Below, piece by piece: positions 27,871-39,657 of a DNA stretch of 64,000 nt. The translations under genes were made by a program, and so were the position numbers. This DNA comes from Testudinibacter aquarius (GTDB lineage Bacteria > Pseudomonadota > Gammaproteobacteria > Enterobacterales > Pasteurellaceae), in contig NZ_SMCP01000011.1 in the NCBI RefSeq assembly GCF_004342725.1, positions 16,971 through 80,970 of the forward strand, written 5' to 3'. Position 1 is the first letter of the stretch. The number at the start of each line of letters is the position of its first letter. The notes under the pieces are model-generated. The model saw nothing but the letters and a program-made list of their open reading frames with translations, ran no database searches and was not told where the DNA came from.

Positions 27871-29723
27871 TCAAAAACAGAAGGGGACGTTTGAGCGCTT
27901 TTTAGGGTTTTTTGATGTTCTTTAATCAACGCTATAAACGGTTGCGCAAAGCGATCTAATTTGCGCAGCCCTACGCCGTTGATTTGTAACATTTCGGTAT
28001 TGGAGGTCGGCATCAGCTGCGCCATTTCCTGCAAGGTAGCATCGTTAAACACGATATACGGCGGAATGCTCTCTTTGTCGGCAATCTGCTTGCGTAGAAA
28101 ACGCAACCGGGCAAACAGGTCTTTGTCATAATCTTTCAAGCCGGAGCTTTGCGTGCGCTGAATCACCGACATTGACAGACGTGGCGTTGCCAATGAAAGT
28201 GCGGTTTCGCCGCGCAAAATTGGGCGGGCGGCTTCAGTCAGGCGCAGTGCGGAAAACTGCATGATATTTTGTTCGATATAGCCCAAATGGATCAACTGGC
28301 GGATCACATTCATCCAATACTCTTGGCTCTGATCTTTACCGATGGCGAACACCGACAGTGTGTCGTGCCCATGCTCTTTAATCCGCTGATTCTGTAAACC
28401 GCGCAAGATTGCTACTACATAATGTGTGCCGAAATTTTGCCCGATACGGTAAATCACCGACATCACTTTTTGTGCGTCCAGCAGACCATCGTAAGATTTG
28501 GGCGGATCGAGGCAAACATCGCAGTTTTTGCACGGCGTGCTACGGTGTTCGCCAAAATAGTTCAGCAGCACTAAACGGCGACAGATTTGCGATTCGGCAA
28601 AGGCACCCATTGCCTGCAATTTATGCTGTTCAATTTGGCGCTGCGGGCTTTCCGGCTTTTCCAATAATATTTTATTCAACCACGCGTAATCGGACGGATC
28701 ATATAGCAGAACCGCTTCTGCCGGCAAATCGTCACGCCCGGCACGCCCGGTTTCTTGGTAATAGGCTTCAATGCTGCGCGGCAAATCAAAGTGCAGCACA
28801 AAGCGCACGTTGGATTTGTTGATGCCCATGCCGAATGCCACCGTCGCCACCACCACTTGAATATTATCGCGCTGAAACGCCAGTTGTGTGGCTTCACGCT
28901 GCTCAATCGTCATGCCGGCATGGTAAGGCGCACAGCTGACCTTGCGCCGCTGCAGGCTTTCACACAGTTGCTCGGTTTTTTTGCGGCTGTTGCAATACAC
29001 AATACCGCTCTTGCCTTTTTGCGCCAGCACAAAACGGCACATCTGCTCGACGCCTTTGTATTTTTCAACCAAGGTATAACGGATATTGGCGCGATCAAAA
29101 CTGCCTATATAGTGATAGGGTTGGCTTAGCTCGAGGTGTTGTAGAATATCTTTACGCGTGGCACTGTCGGCGGTAGCGGTCAGCGCCATCACCGGCACAT
29201 TGAGGAAACTCTTTTTCAAACCACCCAGTGCGGTGTATTCCGGACGAAAATCGTGTCCCCACTGTGAGATACAGTGCGCTTCATCAATTGCAATAAAACT
29301 GACTCGACACTGACAGATAAACTGAAAAAATGTGGTGGTCATCACTTTTTCCGGCGAAATGTACAACAGTTTTAATTCACCGTTAATCGCTTTGTTTTGC
29401 ACTTGTTGCTGCTCGGCAAACGATTGGGTCGAGTTCAGATAAGCGGCTTCAACCCCGTTACTCAACAGTTGATCGACCTGATCTTTCATCAGTGAAATCA
29501 ACGGCGAAATCACTAACGTCAAACCATCAAAACACAGCGCCGGCACTTGATAACACAGCGATTTGCCGCTGCCGGTCGCCATCACCACCAAGCTGTCCTG
29601 CCCGTTTAACGCCGCTTCGATAACCTGCTGCTGCCCCTGACGAAAGGCGTGATAACCAAACACTTGTTGTAACACAGCAAGTGCGGTTTGCAGGGTCGGG
29701 GCATTGGAAGGCTCTACAGACAT
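27867..29723 (-). CDS. recQ: ATP-dependent DNA helicase RecQ
   Basis: A 618-residue superfamily-2 3'-5' helicase of the RecF recombination pathway. Walker A is [11 protein letters not shown] near residue 48 and the DEAH-type motif is [11 protein letters not shown]. The arginine-finger motif is QETGRAGRD. The RQC zinc site is [12 protein letters not shown]...CKNCDVC near residues 380-403, and an HRDC domain covers roughly the last 80 residues. Length is normal for the family (609 in E. coli). Its start overlaps the cyaY stop by one base (TAATG), so the two are co-translated, as in H. influenzae. Confidence 0.95.
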   Translation of the reverse strand: MSVEPSNAPTLQTALAVLQQVFGYHAFRQGQQQVIEAALNGQDSLVVMATGSGKSLCYQVPALCFDGLTLVISPLISLMKDQVDQLLSNGVEAAYLNSTQSFAEQQQVQNKAINGELKLLYISPEKVMTTTFFQFICQCRVSFIAIDEAHCISQWGHDFRPEYTALGGLKKSFLNVPVMALTATADSATRKDILQHLELSQPYHYIGSFDRANIRYTLVEKYKGVEQMCRFVLAQKGKSGIVYCNSRKKTEQLCESLQRRKVSCAPYHAGMTIEQREATQLAFQRDNIQVVVATVAFGMGINKSNVRFVLHFDLPRSIEAYYQETGRAGRDDLPAEAVLLYDPSDYAWLNKILLEKPESPQRQIEQHKLQAMGAFAESQICRRLVLLNYFGEHRSTPCKNCDVCLDPPKSYDGLLDAQKVMSVIYRIGQNFGTHYVVAILRGLQNQRIKEHGHDTLSVFAIGKDQSQEYWMNVIRQLIHLGYIEQNIMQFSALRLTEAARPILRGETALSLATPRLSMSVIQRTQSSGLKDYDKDLFARLRFLRKQIADKESIPPYIVFNDATLQEMAQLMPTSNTEMLQINGVGLRKLDRFAQPFIALIKEHQKTLKSAQTSPSVFD

Positions 29724-30034
29724 TAAGCCACGGTCACCGTTTCACCGTAATACGCACTGAGCGCTTCGCTCAATAACGGAAAAAACGCTTGCTGATCAGC
29801 GGTCAGCCATTGCCCGTCGTGAAATTTGAAATGGTAGCCGCCCAGTTTGCTTGCCAGCCACAGCTCGAGCAACGGTTCTTGTTTATTGATCACAATCTGC
29901 TGCCCGTTTTCAAAGGTGATAGAAAAAACTGAGCCGTGCGTGTCGCAATCAACGTCAACTTCTTGTTCGTCAAGTTGTTCTTCAATGTAAGACCAGGTTT
30001 GTTCAACCTGTTGGTGAAATTCTGCTACGTTCAT
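29723..30034 (-). CDS. cyaY: Frataxin-like iron-binding protein CyaY
   Basis: A 103-residue bacterial frataxin (106 in E. coli) that binds iron and modulates iron-sulfur cluster assembly by IscS. An acidic first helix ([16 protein letters not shown]) and the beta-sheet region [21 protein letters not shown], here given by its core [12 protein letters not shown], fit the family. I chose the start at 30034; nine extra upstream codons are open but not family-like. It is followed by recQ with a one-base overlap. Confidence 0.92.
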   Translation of the reverse strand: MNVAEFHQQVEQTWSYIEEQLDEQEVDVDCDTHGSVFSITFENGQQIVINKQEPLLELWLASKLGGYHFKFHDGQWLTADQQAFFPLLSEALSAYYGETVTVA

Positions 30035-30166
30035 AAAATATCGGTTCTTTGCTGAATACATAGTGACGAATTATAGTGACTTTAACGCAATTGTGATAGC
30101 ACAAAGCCCTAATTAATGGTAAAAATAGCCGTTATCAATAGAATTAAAAAAGATGAGGAAATCAGA

Positions 30167-30292
30167 ATGAAAAAATGCTGGTACTGCCTATTGGCAGCAT
30201 CCATGTTATTGAGTATCACCGCTTGTGGCGTGAAAGGTCCACTCTATTTTCCACAGACCGAACAGCCAACACCAAGCCAAACCTCAAAATAA
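30167..30292 (+). CDS. lptM: Small lipoprotein LptM (YifL-like)
   Basis: A 41-residue lipoprotein, divergent from cyaY and 24 bases before lysA. The signal peptide ends in the lipobox SITAC, which would be cleaved before Cys20. The conserved short motif after the Cys is CGVKGPLYFP, as in LptM/YifL, which helps LptD maturation at the outer membrane in E. coli. A GAGGAA ribosome site precedes the ATG. It is easy to miss because a longer frame of lysA runs over it. Confidence 0.9.
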   Translation: MKKCWYCLLAASMLLSITACGVKGPLYFPQTEQPTPSQTSK

Positions 30293-30315
30293 AATATGAT
30301 AATAGAGTGAAATAT

Positions 30316-31578
30316 ATGGATTTTTTTCAGTATCAACACAACCGTCTTATGGCGGAAAGCGTCGTAGTCAGCGATATTGCCGAACAATTCGGCACCCCAC
30401 TGTACATCTATTCCCGCGCCACTCTCGAACGCCACTGGCACGCTTTTGATAACGCTTTCGGCGATCACCCGCATTTAATCTGTTATGCCGTCAAATCCAA
30501 TTCGAATATCGCCGTGTTAAATGTAATGGCAAAGCTCGGTTCGGGGTTTGATATTGTGTCGCAAGGGGAGTTGGAACGCGTGTTGGCAGCAGGCGGTGAT
30601 GCCAGTAAAATCGTATTTTCCGGCGTGGCAAAAACGGAACAAGAGATCGCCAGAGCGCTGGAAGTCGGCATTCGCTGTTTCAATGTTGAATCCATTTCCG
30701 AATTGAAAAGAATTAACCATGTTGCAGAAAAAATGGGCAAAATTGCGCCGATTTCGCTACGGGTCAATCCAGATGTTGATGCCAAAACGCACCCTTACAT
30801 CTCCACCGGTCTAAAAGAAAACAAATTTGGTGTCAGCGTTGATCAAGCCAGAGCAGTTTACCGTTTGGCACAATCATTGCCTCACATCAACATCAGCGGC
30901 ATGGACTGCCACATTGGTTCGCAATTAACTGAATTACAACCGTTTTTGGACGCAACAGACCGTTTATTGGTACTGATGCAGCAACTTAAAGAAGACGGCA
31001 TCGAACTACGCCACCTTGATCTGGGCGGTGGCTTGGGCGTGCCGTATCACGGCGAACAGCCCCCCCATCCAAGCGAATACACCACCGCACTTTTAGCCAA
31101 ATTAAGCGCCTATCCGCAGCTGGAAATTATCTTGGAGCCGGGACGTGCGATCACAGCCAATGCCGGAATTTTAGTCAGCAAAGTTGAATATCTGAAAAGT
31201 AATGAATCACGCCATTTTGCGATTGTCGATGCCGGAATGAACGATATGATCCGCCCTGCGCTGTATCAAGCCTATATGGAAATTATTGAAGTTGACCGCA
31301 CTTTACCGCAAACCGAACAACGACAAAGTGCGGTTTACGATATCGTCGGCCCGATTTGCGAAACTTCCGATTTTCTCGGCAAACAGCGCCAACTGACGAT
31401 TGCCGAAGGCGATTTGATCGCACAACGCTCTGCCGGTGCTTACGGTGCCAGCATGTCTTCCAACTACAATTCTCGTCCACGCACCGCCGAAGTGATGGTC
31501 GATGGCGACCAGGCTCATTTGATCAAACGTCGTGAAAGTTATGCGGATTTATGGCGCGATGAGAAATTATTGCCGTAA
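30316..31578 (+). CDS. lysA: Diaminopimelate decarboxylase LysA
   Basis: A 420-residue fold-III PLP enzyme that makes L-lysine from meso-diaminopimelate. The PLP Lys is in CYAVKSNSN near residue 58. The phosphate and substrate motifs include DCHIGSQLTE, LDLGGGLGVPY and ILEPGRAI. The active-site Cys from the partner subunit is in VGPICETSDF. I chose the ATG at 30316 because the longer open frame would run through lptM in another frame. The lptM-lysA arrangement beside cyaY is typical of Haemophilus relatives. Confidence 0.95.
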   Translation: MDFFQYQHNRLMAESVVVSDIAEQFGTPLYIYSRATLERHWHAFDNAFGDHPHLICYAVKSNSNIAVLNVMAKLGSGFDIVSQGELERVLAAGGDASKIVFSGVAKTEQEIARALEVGIRCFNVESISELKRINHVAEKMGKIAPISLRVNPDVDAKTHPYISTGLKENKFGVSVDQARAVYRLAQSLPHINISGMDCHIGSQLTELQPFLDATDRLLVLMQQLKEDGIELRHLDLGGGLGVPYHGEQPPHPSEYTTALLAKLSAYPQLEIILEPGRAITANAGILVSKVEYLKSNESRHFAIVDAGMNDMIRPALYQAYMEIIEVDRTLPQTEQRQSAVYDIVGPICETSDFLGKQRQLTIAEGDLIAQRSAGAYGASMSSNYNSRPRTAEVMVDGDQAHLIKRRESYADLWRDEKLLP

Positions 31579-31590
31579 TCGTTTTCTGAT

Positions 31591-31617
31591 AACGCCACTG
31601 ATTCGTTCAGTGGCGTT
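31591..31617. terminator. Hairpin downstream of lysA
   Basis: AACGCCACTGA (31591-31601) pairs with TCAGTGGCGTT (31607-31617) around five bases. There is no proper T-run, so termination may be inefficient. Confidence 0.6.
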
Positions 31618-31753
31618 AAGTTAAGTCACTAAATTTAAAAAACATTGCAAAAAAATAGATATAATTTTATTCGGTTTATTAAATCATAAAAACTATAATT
31701 AATTTTAAAAGCCCTTATAATGTTTAGGTCCGTTTCTTCCAGAGATACATAAA

Positions 31754-32581
31754 ATGAATAAATCATTAGAACTTGAACAACTAGAAAGCCAAATTCGGGA
31801 TCGCTATGACAATCTGAGTAAACGCTTGAAGCAAGTGGCTAAATACATTCTGGATAACTCGAATAGCATCGTATTCGATACCGTAGCGGTGATCGCCGAA
31901 CGAGCAGACGTGCCGCCGTCCACCTTGATTCGCTTTGCCAATGCGTTTGGTTATAGTGGTTTTAACGAAATGAAACAGATATTTCGCGAAAATCTGATGG
32001 AAGAGACAGTTAATTACAGTGAAAGAGCGGTTTTGTTCGATAAAATTGATCCCGACAATGCCACACAAGGAGCGCCGAACGAGATCCTGAATGTGTTTGC
32101 TCAAGCGAATAATCAGGCGTTGTTACAATTGGTCAATCAAATCAGCCTTGAGCAGCTTGAAAGTGCGGTCGAGCTGCTGCATTCTGCCAACAATATTTTT
32201 ATTATTGGGCTAAAACGCTCTTTCAGCGTCGCCAGTTATTTAAATTATGCGTTGCATCATCTGGATTGCCATTCGTATATTATCGACGGCTTGGGCGGTA
32301 TGTTTGAAGAACAGTTGAATCTGATTAAGCCGGGTGATGTGGTGGTCGCAATCAGCTTTTCGCCTTACGCTAAAGAAACCATTAATATTATGAATGCCGT
32401 TGCCAAAAGCGGCGTGAAACAAATTGCCATCACCGACAGCCAAATCAGTCCACTCGTCGGCTTCAGCGATGTGGCTTTCGTAGTCAAAGAAGCGCAAGTC
32501 AGCGGCTTCCGCTCACAATGTGCCACCATGACCCTGGTGCAAACGCTGGCAATCTCACTGGCGTTTAAACGCAAAGAATAA
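31754..32581 (+). CDS. RpiR-family regulator, candidate inositol regulator IolR
   Basis: A 275-residue regulator with an N-terminal RpiR helix-turn-helix (VIAERADVPPSTLIRFANAFGY near residues 42-63; core PPSTLIRFA). A C-terminal SIS sugar-phosphate-binding domain covers about 120-250 and includes SFSPYAKETI. RpiR-type proteins control inositol genes in several Gammaproteobacteria. It is the only regulator in the window not assigned to another cassette, and a TGAAATnnnnATTTCA palindrome recurs upstream of iol genes, so I infer it binds that site. No copy is seen before its own gene. A strong terminator follows. Confidence 0.75.
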   Translation: MNKSLELEQLESQIRDRYDNLSKRLKQVAKYILDNSNSIVFDTVAVIAERADVPPSTLIRFANAFGYSGFNEMKQIFRENLMEETVNYSERAVLFDKIDPDNATQGAPNEILNVFAQANNQALLQLVNQISLEQLESAVELLHSANNIFIIGLKRSFSVASYLNYALHHLDCHSYIIDGLGGMFEEQLNLIKPGDVVVAISFSPYAKETINIMNAVAKSGVKQIAITDSQISPLVGFSDVAFVVKEAQVSGFRSQCATMTLVQTLAISLAFKRKE

Positions 32582-32661
32582 AAGCGTTTTTCCGTGCTCG
32601 ATTTCATCGTACATGGTTGAGTATCGTTGAATCCCTCTGAAACTGCTTTATCGACAGCCTG

Positions 32662-32692
32662 AAACCTGTAGTTTGTCACTACAGGTTTTTTT
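32662..32692 (+). terminator. Rho-independent terminator after the RpiR gene
   Basis: AAACCTGTAG (32662-32671) pairs with CTACAGGTTT (32679-32688) and is followed by further T residues. It lies between convergent genes (rpiR-type and melB). Confidence 0.85.
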
Positions 32693-32710
32693 ACGGTTTA
32701 AGATAACTGG

Positions 32711-34084
32711 TTAGTCGGTGACACGGTACTTATCCAGCAAGCGGATATTCACTTTCGCCAATAGATCGCCGTGTAATTTGTAATAACGGAAATAGACACA
32801 TAATTTAATCACATAGAAGAAAATCGGTAAGGCGATCATAATCATTTCCATCCAGAAAATGGTTTCTGCGGTTTGTGTGATATTTGGTACATAGCTAATG
32901 GCAGTCAAAAGCACGCCGATCAAAAAGGCAGATACTGCGGAACCGGCTTTGACCACCATGGTTTGTACCGCATAGGCGATACTTTCGGAACGGATGCCCA
33001 GTTTATATTCACCATAATCTACCGTATCCGCCACCATGATCACTTGCAATGTCCAGAATAAAGCACTACCAATTTGCATAAAGACACCGGCAGTGATGAT
33101 TAAAAAGATGTTGCCGTGATCGACCAGACCGGTATATGCCAAAATGGCACAGCTTAAAATAGAGAATAAGGAAATACTCGTCCATAACGTTTTGCGTGAA
33201 AACAGTTTGGCTAAACGAGCAAACAAGATGATTACAGTAAGATTAGCGATACCGGCATACGACATATAGTATGGGAATAACTCTTTATCGCCGACAACAT
33301 AGGTAAAATAATACACCGCAAAGCCTGAGATGATATTACCGGCAATGTTATAGCACAGCGCCATCACTAGCAGGCTGGACAGTTGGTCATTTTTTGGAAT
33401 CAACGACACTAGGGTTTTTAAGGGGATTTTCTTAGCCGGCTGATCGCTATCTTCAAATTGATCCGATGAATATTTCTCTTTGACATTGGCCAAGGTGATA
33501 ATGGTCGAAGCAATGAAGAAAGCGATGATGACGAGGGTGAACATACGGAAACCATAGCCTTTATCCGCTCCGCCGACATAATCGACAAACGGCATACATA
33601 TTCCAGCGGTGACAAAACCGGCCAGGCTGGCAAAAAAGCGTGGATAAGGCACGAGTTCTTCACGTTCACGTTGCTCCAGGGTTAAAGTCGGGGTTAATGA
33701 CCAAAATGGAATATCCATGAGGGTATAAGTCATGCCCCAAAGAATATAGGTTACCGCGATGTAAACAAGTTGTGTCGTGCCACTAAAGAAATCCGCACAA
33801 AATAGAGAAAACAGCGCTAGAGAATTGACAATCGTGCCGATTAGAATCCAAGGTTTGAATTTTCCCCAACGGGAGCGGGTGCTATTAACAATCCAGCCCA
33901 TAATCGGGTCATTTAATGCATCCCACACTCGTGCCACCATAAAGATGGTGCCGACGATTGCCGCACTGACGCCCAGCACATCCGTGTAGTAATACATCAG
34001 GTACATATACACAATGCCAATAGCAAAATCTTTACCGTAGGCACCGAGTCCGAAGCTGATTTTGGTTTTCATTGATAAGCTCAT
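32711..34084 (-). CDS. melB: Melibiose:cation symporter MelB
   Basis: A 457-residue GPH-family transporter with twelve predicted membrane spans. It follows E. coli MelB closely from the start: [50 protein letters not shown] and [11 protein letters not shown]. The cation-site Asp residues in these segments are conserved. It imports melibiose with Na+, Li+ or H+. It is the second gene of a melAB operon, 62 bases after melA, with a 10-bp-arm hairpin (34106-34129) in between. The pair and divergent melR form a complete cassette inside the inositol region. Confidence 0.93.
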   Translation of the reverse strand: MSLSMKTKISFGLGAYGKDFAIGIVYMYLMYYYTDVLGVSAAIVGTIFMVARVWDALNDPIMGWIVNSTRSRWGKFKPWILIGTIVNSLALFSLFCADFFSGTTQLVYIAVTYILWGMTYTLMDIPFWSLTPTLTLEQREREELVPYPRFFASLAGFVTAGICMPFVDYVGGADKGYGFRMFTLVIIAFFIASTIITLANVKEKYSSDQFEDSDQPAKKIPLKTLVSLIPKNDQLSSLLVMALCYNIAGNIISGFAVYYFTYVVGDKELFPYYMSYAGIANLTVIILFARLAKLFSRKTLWTSISLFSILSCAILAYTGLVDHGNIFLIITAGVFMQIGSALFWTLQVIMVADTVDYGEYKLGIRSESIAYAVQTMVVKAGSAVSAFLIGVLLTAISYVPNITQTAETIFWMEMIMIALPIFFYVIKLCVYFRYYKLHGDLLAKVNIRLLDKYRVTD

Positions 34085-34105
34085 AACACTTCCTTTTATC
34101 TTTGT

Positions 34106-34129
34106 GAAATACCGGGGGTCCGGTATTTC
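34106..34129. other. Intercistronic hairpin between melA and melB
   Basis: GAAATACCGG (34106-34115) pairs with CCGGTATTTC (34120-34129) around a four-base loop. It has no T-run, so partial attenuation or mRNA stabilisation is more likely than full termination. Confidence 0.6.
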
Positions 34130-34146
34130 TGATTAATGTCAGGTGA

Positions 34147-35499
34147 TTAACGGTAGATCCATTGCGGCATCCAGTCTTTATGAGCCACCAACAACTCATC
34201 AACTAAGCTGTAAATTTCCTCTAGCCCCAAAGCTGCGGCAGTGTGTGGATCGAGCATTGCCGCGTGATAAATACGATCACGATTTTCGGTCAAAATGGCT
34301 TCGGTGGTGAGCCGTTGTACATTAATATTCGTCTGCATTAATGCGGCTAAATGGTTCGGCAATGTGCCGACTTTGGTTGGTTGAATACCGTTGGCATCGA
34401 CCAAGCAAGCCACTTCAACACAACACCCTTGCGGCAAATTATCAATAAGTGCGGTATTTTGCACATTGCCATAAATCACACTCGGAGCGCCAGTCCAGAT
34501 AGAATTAATAATCGTGCTGGCATACTCTCTCGACTCCGGCATTTGAATGCTGTCGGTCTGCTTGTATTTTGCAAGATCACTTTTCCAAGCCGCGATTTGT
34601 TCAACGCAACGTTTCGGATATTCATCCAATGGCACTTTGTAGCGCTCGATTAAGTCGGGACGATTTGGCTTAATGAAATATGGCGTGTATTCGGCAAAGT
34701 GCTCGGAAGATTCAGTAACGAAATAACCTAATTTTTTCAGCATTTCGTAGCGGACAAGGTTATTACAGCGCGGGTTATGATCGATGCGCGGTTTTGGTGC
34801 CGTGCCTTGTTCAAATGCGTTTAACAGATCAGGATAAATGCTGGCGTAACTGCCGTCCGATAAGCTTTTTTCCAGATTTAAGTAAAATGCCATATGGTTG
34901 ATACCGGCGCAGGTGTAGCGCAAATCGTCCGGATTCAGATCTAAATCGTGAGCCAACTCCTCGGCGGTTCCCTGCACTGAATGACAAAGCCCGACCTGTT
35001 TGATGTGTGGGTATTTTTCATACATCGCCCAGGTGTTCATCGCCATCGGGTTAACATAGTTCAGCATGGTGGCATTTGGGCAAACTTCAGTCATATCTTC
35101 ACAAATTTGCCATAAGTGCGGTATGGTGCGCAGCGCACGCATAATTCCGCCAACGCCGAGCGTATCGGCAATGGTTTGTTCCAGACCGTATTTTTTACAG
35201 ATCTCAAAATCGGTGACGGTACAAGGCTCATAGCCGCCAATTTGAAATGCCACCACCACAAAATCCGCATCACGCAGTGCCTCTTTTTGATTGGTGTAAC
35301 ATTCGATGCTGCCATTTGCTCCGGCAGATCGCATCAATTTATCGATCACAAACTGTGATTCCTGCAAACGCGTTTGATCAATATCCATCAGTGCAATTTT
35401 TGCCTGTTTCAAAGCCGGTTTGTGGAAAACATCACTCAGAATATTTTTCACAAAAATGGTTGAGCCGGCGCCGATAAAGGTAATTTTAGGTGCATTCAT
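34147..35499 (-). CDS. melA: Alpha-galactosidase MelA (GH4)
   Basis: A 450-residue glycoside hydrolase of family 4 that splits melibiose into galactose and glucose, using NAD+ and a divalent metal. The NAD-binding loop is FIGAGSTIF near the N-terminus. The metal-binding Cys and His are expected in LCHSVQG and AGINHMAFY, and NYVNPMAMNTWAM is a family motif. It is the same length as E. coli MelA (451). It heads the melAB operon and diverges from melR. Confidence 0.94.
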   Translation of the reverse strand: MNAPKITFIGAGSTIFVKNILSDVFHKPALKQAKIALMDIDQTRLQESQFVIDKLMRSAGANGSIECYTNQKEALRDADFVVVAFQIGGYEPCTVTDFEICKKYGLEQTIADTLGVGGIMRALRTIPHLWQICEDMTEVCPNATMLNYVNPMAMNTWAMYEKYPHIKQVGLCHSVQGTAEELAHDLDLNPDDLRYTCAGINHMAFYLNLEKSLSDGSYASIYPDLLNAFEQGTAPKPRIDHNPRCNNLVRYEMLKKLGYFVTESSEHFAEYTPYFIKPNRPDLIERYKVPLDEYPKRCVEQIAAWKSDLAKYKQTDSIQMPESREYASTIINSIWTGAPSVIYGNVQNTALIDNLPQGCCVEVACLVDANGIQPTKVGTLPNHLAALMQTNINVQRLTTEAILTENRDRIYHAAMLDPHTAAALGLEEIYSLVDELLVAHKDWMPQWIYR

Positions 35500-35736
35500 G
35501 AGTATTTACTCCTTTGATAGTGGTGAGTCTGTCATTTGAATTCGATCTTCATCATCGCATTGCACACCAAAAGAAGTCGCTTCGAATTATCGGATAAAAT
35601 TCCTGAAAGCTCATTTTTCTGGATCATCACGACATAATCTGAAGTTTCAGGATTATTTGGCGGAAAAATACTATTTTACATAGGATAAAAATGCTAGCCT
35701 TAATCGAAATGAAGAGGGATTTTAGAGTGATAGCCA

Positions 35737-36738
35737 ATGAAAAAAACGATATTACAAACAGTACGCTTTAAAGCGGTGGACGGCAATACCTTTGGTAGCG
35801 AAAGCATTAGCCCGTTGGCACTTTATTCGGATAACCAGCCGTTAAGAGTGAATCTGCAATATCCACCGGCCGCCATGCCGGGCTATCACTGGCACGGTCA
35901 TATGGAGATCAATATTCCGTTTGATGACGATGTGGACTATATTTTTAACGGCCACAACGTCACGATAAAGGCAAACCATATCACCTTATTTTGGGCTTCG
36001 GTTCCGCATCGTGTGGTCGATTGCCGACAATGTAAGGCAATGGCGGTGTTAGATGTGCCAGTGCATCTGTTTCTGTCTTGGCCGCTGCCGCAAGATTTAA
36101 TCAACCACATTACTCACGGCATGATTATCCAGTCGTTGAATCCAGATCTCGTCAGCCAATTTGAAGTGGCACGTTGGGAAAAAGAGTTAAAAATGCCCGC
36201 CTTGAGCCGCCAGCAGCTGGTTTATGATGAAATCGAATTGATGATAAAACGGATCGCCTTGGACGGTTGGCAATTGCTGTTGGAAAAAGTGTATGAGCCG
36301 AATGGCCAACAAAAAGCGTCTAAACACACTCAGCATTATGTCAGCTTAATGCTCGACCACATTGCCAGCCATTACAGCAAATCTTTAACCGTGAACGATG
36401 TGGCAACTGCTGTCGGGTTAAATACCAATTATGCGATGGGGCTGTTCCAGAGTGTTATGCAGCTGACGATTAAGCAATACATCACCATGATGCGAATTAA
36501 CCACACCAAAGCGTTGTTAAGCGACACCGACAAAACCATGTTGGATATTTCATTAACTGCCGGGTTCAATTCGATTAGTCGGTTTTATGATAATTTTCAA
36601 AAATATACCGGATTTTCGCCAACTCATTACCGCAAAATGATTCGCTCTAATGATAAATGGTTGGCGCAGGGATTTAACCCGACCGAGCAACCGAAAAAAG
36701 GAGCGAGTAACGGGGAGGACTTAATTGCGAGGGTTTAG
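35737..36738 (+). CDS. melR: Melibiose operon regulator MelR (AraC family)
   Basis: A 333-residue AraC-family activator, somewhat longer than E. coli MelR (302). An N-terminal cupin includes MPGYHWHGHMEINIPF and VTIKANHITLFWASVPH. The C-terminal double helix-turn-helix is about residues 205-305 and ends with FNSISRFYDNFQKYTGFSP. It is divergent from melAB, the arrangement known in E. coli, where MelR with melibiose activates melAB. I could not fix its operator with confidence in the 237-base divergent region. A terminator follows. Confidence 0.88.
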   Translation: MKKTILQTVRFKAVDGNTFGSESISPLALYSDNQPLRVNLQYPPAAMPGYHWHGHMEINIPFDDDVDYIFNGHNVTIKANHITLFWASVPHRVVDCRQCKAMAVLDVPVHLFLSWPLPQDLINHITHGMIIQSLNPDLVSQFEVARWEKELKMPALSRQQLVYDEIELMIKRIALDGWQLLLEKVYEPNGQQKASKHTQHYVSLMLDHIASHYSKSLTVNDVATAVGLNTNYAMGLFQSVMQLTIKQYITMMRINHTKALLSDTDKTMLDISLTAGFNSISRFYDNFQKYTGFSPTHYRKMIRSNDKWLAQGFNPTEQPKKGASNGEDLIARV

Positions 36739-36753
36739 TTTTTTAAAAAATAG

Positions 36754-36778
36754 TGAGCGGCTAAAAGTTAGCCGCTCA
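36754..36778. terminator. Bidirectional terminator between melR and iolB
   Basis: TGAGCGGCTAA (36754-36764) and TTAGCCGCTCA (36768-36778) form an 11-bp stem with a three-base loop. On the minus strand it is followed by a T-run, which suits iolB; it can also stop melR transcripts. Confidence 0.85.
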
Positions 36779-36804
36779 GCTTATGCAAAAAAACAGAAGC
36801 GTAA

Positions 36805-37626
36805 TTACTTAAACTTCCGCGCATACTCTTCACTGTTGATCCATTGGTGATCCTGCTCCCAGCTGAAACGCCATTTGCGCACCGGACCTGCCATCACATT
36901 CAAGTAATAGTTGTTATAGCCGGCGATGGTTGCCACCGGGTGGTAGCCTTTCGGTACTTTGACCACATCGCCATCGTAAACCGCCATACATTCGTCCAAT
37001 GTGTGGTCGTCGGTATAAACCCGTTGCAGGCAGAAGCCCTGTTGCGGCTCGAAGCGGTGGTAGTAAGTTTCTTCCAGATAAGTTTCGGTTTCCGAATTTT
37101 TCTGATCATGTTTATGGCTCGGAAACGAACTGGTATTGCCTTCGTCAGTAAACACTTCGACCACCAATAAACTGTCGGCAGCTTCAGTTTCCGGCAAGAT
37201 ATTGTGCACCAAGCGTTGATTGTTGCCGAAGCCACGTTTTTCCACGCCGACATCTTGCGGTTTAATCACCCGAATCGGTAAGTTGCCATTGCTAGGCGCA
37301 CGGCAAATGGCCAGCTCCACCTCAGTATCAGCAATTACTCGCACCTGTTTATGATGCGGCACATACAGTGAATACGGTGGAATCCGTTCAAAAGGCGAAG
37401 TGCGGTTACCCAGATGTTCAAAAATTTTGGCATCGACCGCAAATGAAGCGTAGCCGGACACCACCACAAAACAGATTTCGGTGTTACCACTCTCGATTTC
37501 CTGTGCCGCTCCGGCGGATAAATGCAGCAGTTCGAAACCGACATATTCCCAATTGGCGTTTTGCGGGGTGATTTGTTGACGAAAGCCGTTATTAATGGCG
37601 TTGGATTTGGACAGTAATGGGCTCAT
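36805..37626 (-). CDS. iolB: 5-deoxy-glucuronate isomerase IolB
   Basis: A 273-residue bicupin isomerase that converts 5-deoxy-glucuronate to 5-dehydro-2-deoxy-gluconate in myo-inositol breakdown. Family segments include FPSHKHDQ (metal-binding His residues), ETYLEETYYHRFEP and VPKGYHPVATIAGYNNYYLNVMAG (core VPKGYHPV). I chose the start at 37626; the longer frame runs through the promoter region. It is divergent from iolA, and the shared 222-base control region holds two copies of the inositol palindrome. Confidence 0.92.
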   Translation of the reverse strand: MSPLLSKSNAINNGFRQQITPQNANWEYVGFELLHLSAGAAQEIESGNTEICFVVVSGYASFAVDAKIFEHLGNRTSPFERIPPYSLYVPHHKQVRVIADTEVELAICRAPSNGNLPIRVIKPQDVGVEKRGFGNNQRLVHNILPETEAADSLLVVEVFTDEGNTSSFPSHKHDQKNSETETYLEETYYHRFEPQQGFCLQRVYTDDHTLDECMAVYDGDVVKVPKGYHPVATIAGYNNYYLNVMAGPVRKWRFSWEQDHQWINSEEYARKFK

Positions 37627-37734
37627 GACTAACCTCTGTTTTAGCGTCTGTGGTTCTTTTAAGCAAAAGTATAAGCGACAATCGGCTTTTGCTGAATCAG
37701 ATCTTTTGCAAGATTCTACTTGGATCACAAAAAA

Positions 37735-37784
37735 TGAAATAAAAATTTCATTTTTGGCGGTTTTCGATTGAAAAAAATATTTCA
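37735..37784. promoter_or_regulatory. Two candidate IolR operators in the iolB-iolA divergent region
   Basis: TGAAATAAAAATTTCA (37735-37750) is a perfect inverted repeat with a four-base spacer, extended to 10-bp arms at 37731-37754. A second 16-mer, TGAAAAAAATATTTCA, lies at 37769-37784. The same form appears before the other inositol genes (40911, 54489, 61213). Confidence 0.65.
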
Positions 37785-37848
37785 TAGGGGTATTGTATCC
37801 GTGAAATATGCCTTAATTGTCATCAGCCGATTTGTATCGAGGAGAAAT

Positions 37849-39363
<1,515 letters not shown>

Positions 39364-39397
39364 CCATTTACGATTGGTACAACTAAGATACAACATA

Positions 39398-39634
39398 AGA
39401 GGGCGGATTGAATATCCACTTCAGATTATTGATAAAGATATTTGATGAGGCAAAGTAGGGGCGGATTATATATCCGCCCGTTTGCGAAGTGTGGCATAAG
39501 CGCTTAATCAATAAAGGAAAAATACAAAGTGCGGTTCGGGCGGATATATAATCCGCCCCTACTTTTACAATATCAATCGTGTGTTTTAACCTTTGTCAGC
39601 AATCTAGGGCAAATTGAATATCCGCCTTTTTTAA
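39398..39634. repeat. Repeat-rich intergenic region with two inverted family B palindromes
   Basis: Two 26-base sequences, 39455-39480 and 39537-39562, are perfect inverted copies of each other; each is itself a palindrome with the core GGGCGGAT-TATAT-ATCCGCCC. A USS (AAGTGCGGT) lies between them at about 39527. Weaker copies flank them: GGGCGGATTGAATATCCAC near 39401 and GGGCAAATTGAATATCCGCC near 39607. The same core occurs at 19245-19267. The whole iolA to dehydrogenase gap holds no gene. Confidence 0.8.
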
Positions 39635-39657
39635 AGCGATAAATGTAAGGAGAACAC

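Noticed and set aside
28409..29129. Two plus-strand open frames of 137 and 124 residues opposite recQ
   Set aside because: They overlap each other and lie fully within the conserved recQ helicase region; no domain or ribosome site supports them.
30175..30315. Upstream extension of lysA by 47 codons
   Set aside because: The extension runs through lptM in a different frame and is not conserved; the ATG at 30316 gives the family length.
39455..39562. Possible CRISPR array from repeated palindromes
   Set aside because: There are only two full units, in inverted and not direct orientation, with no spacer series and no cas genes.
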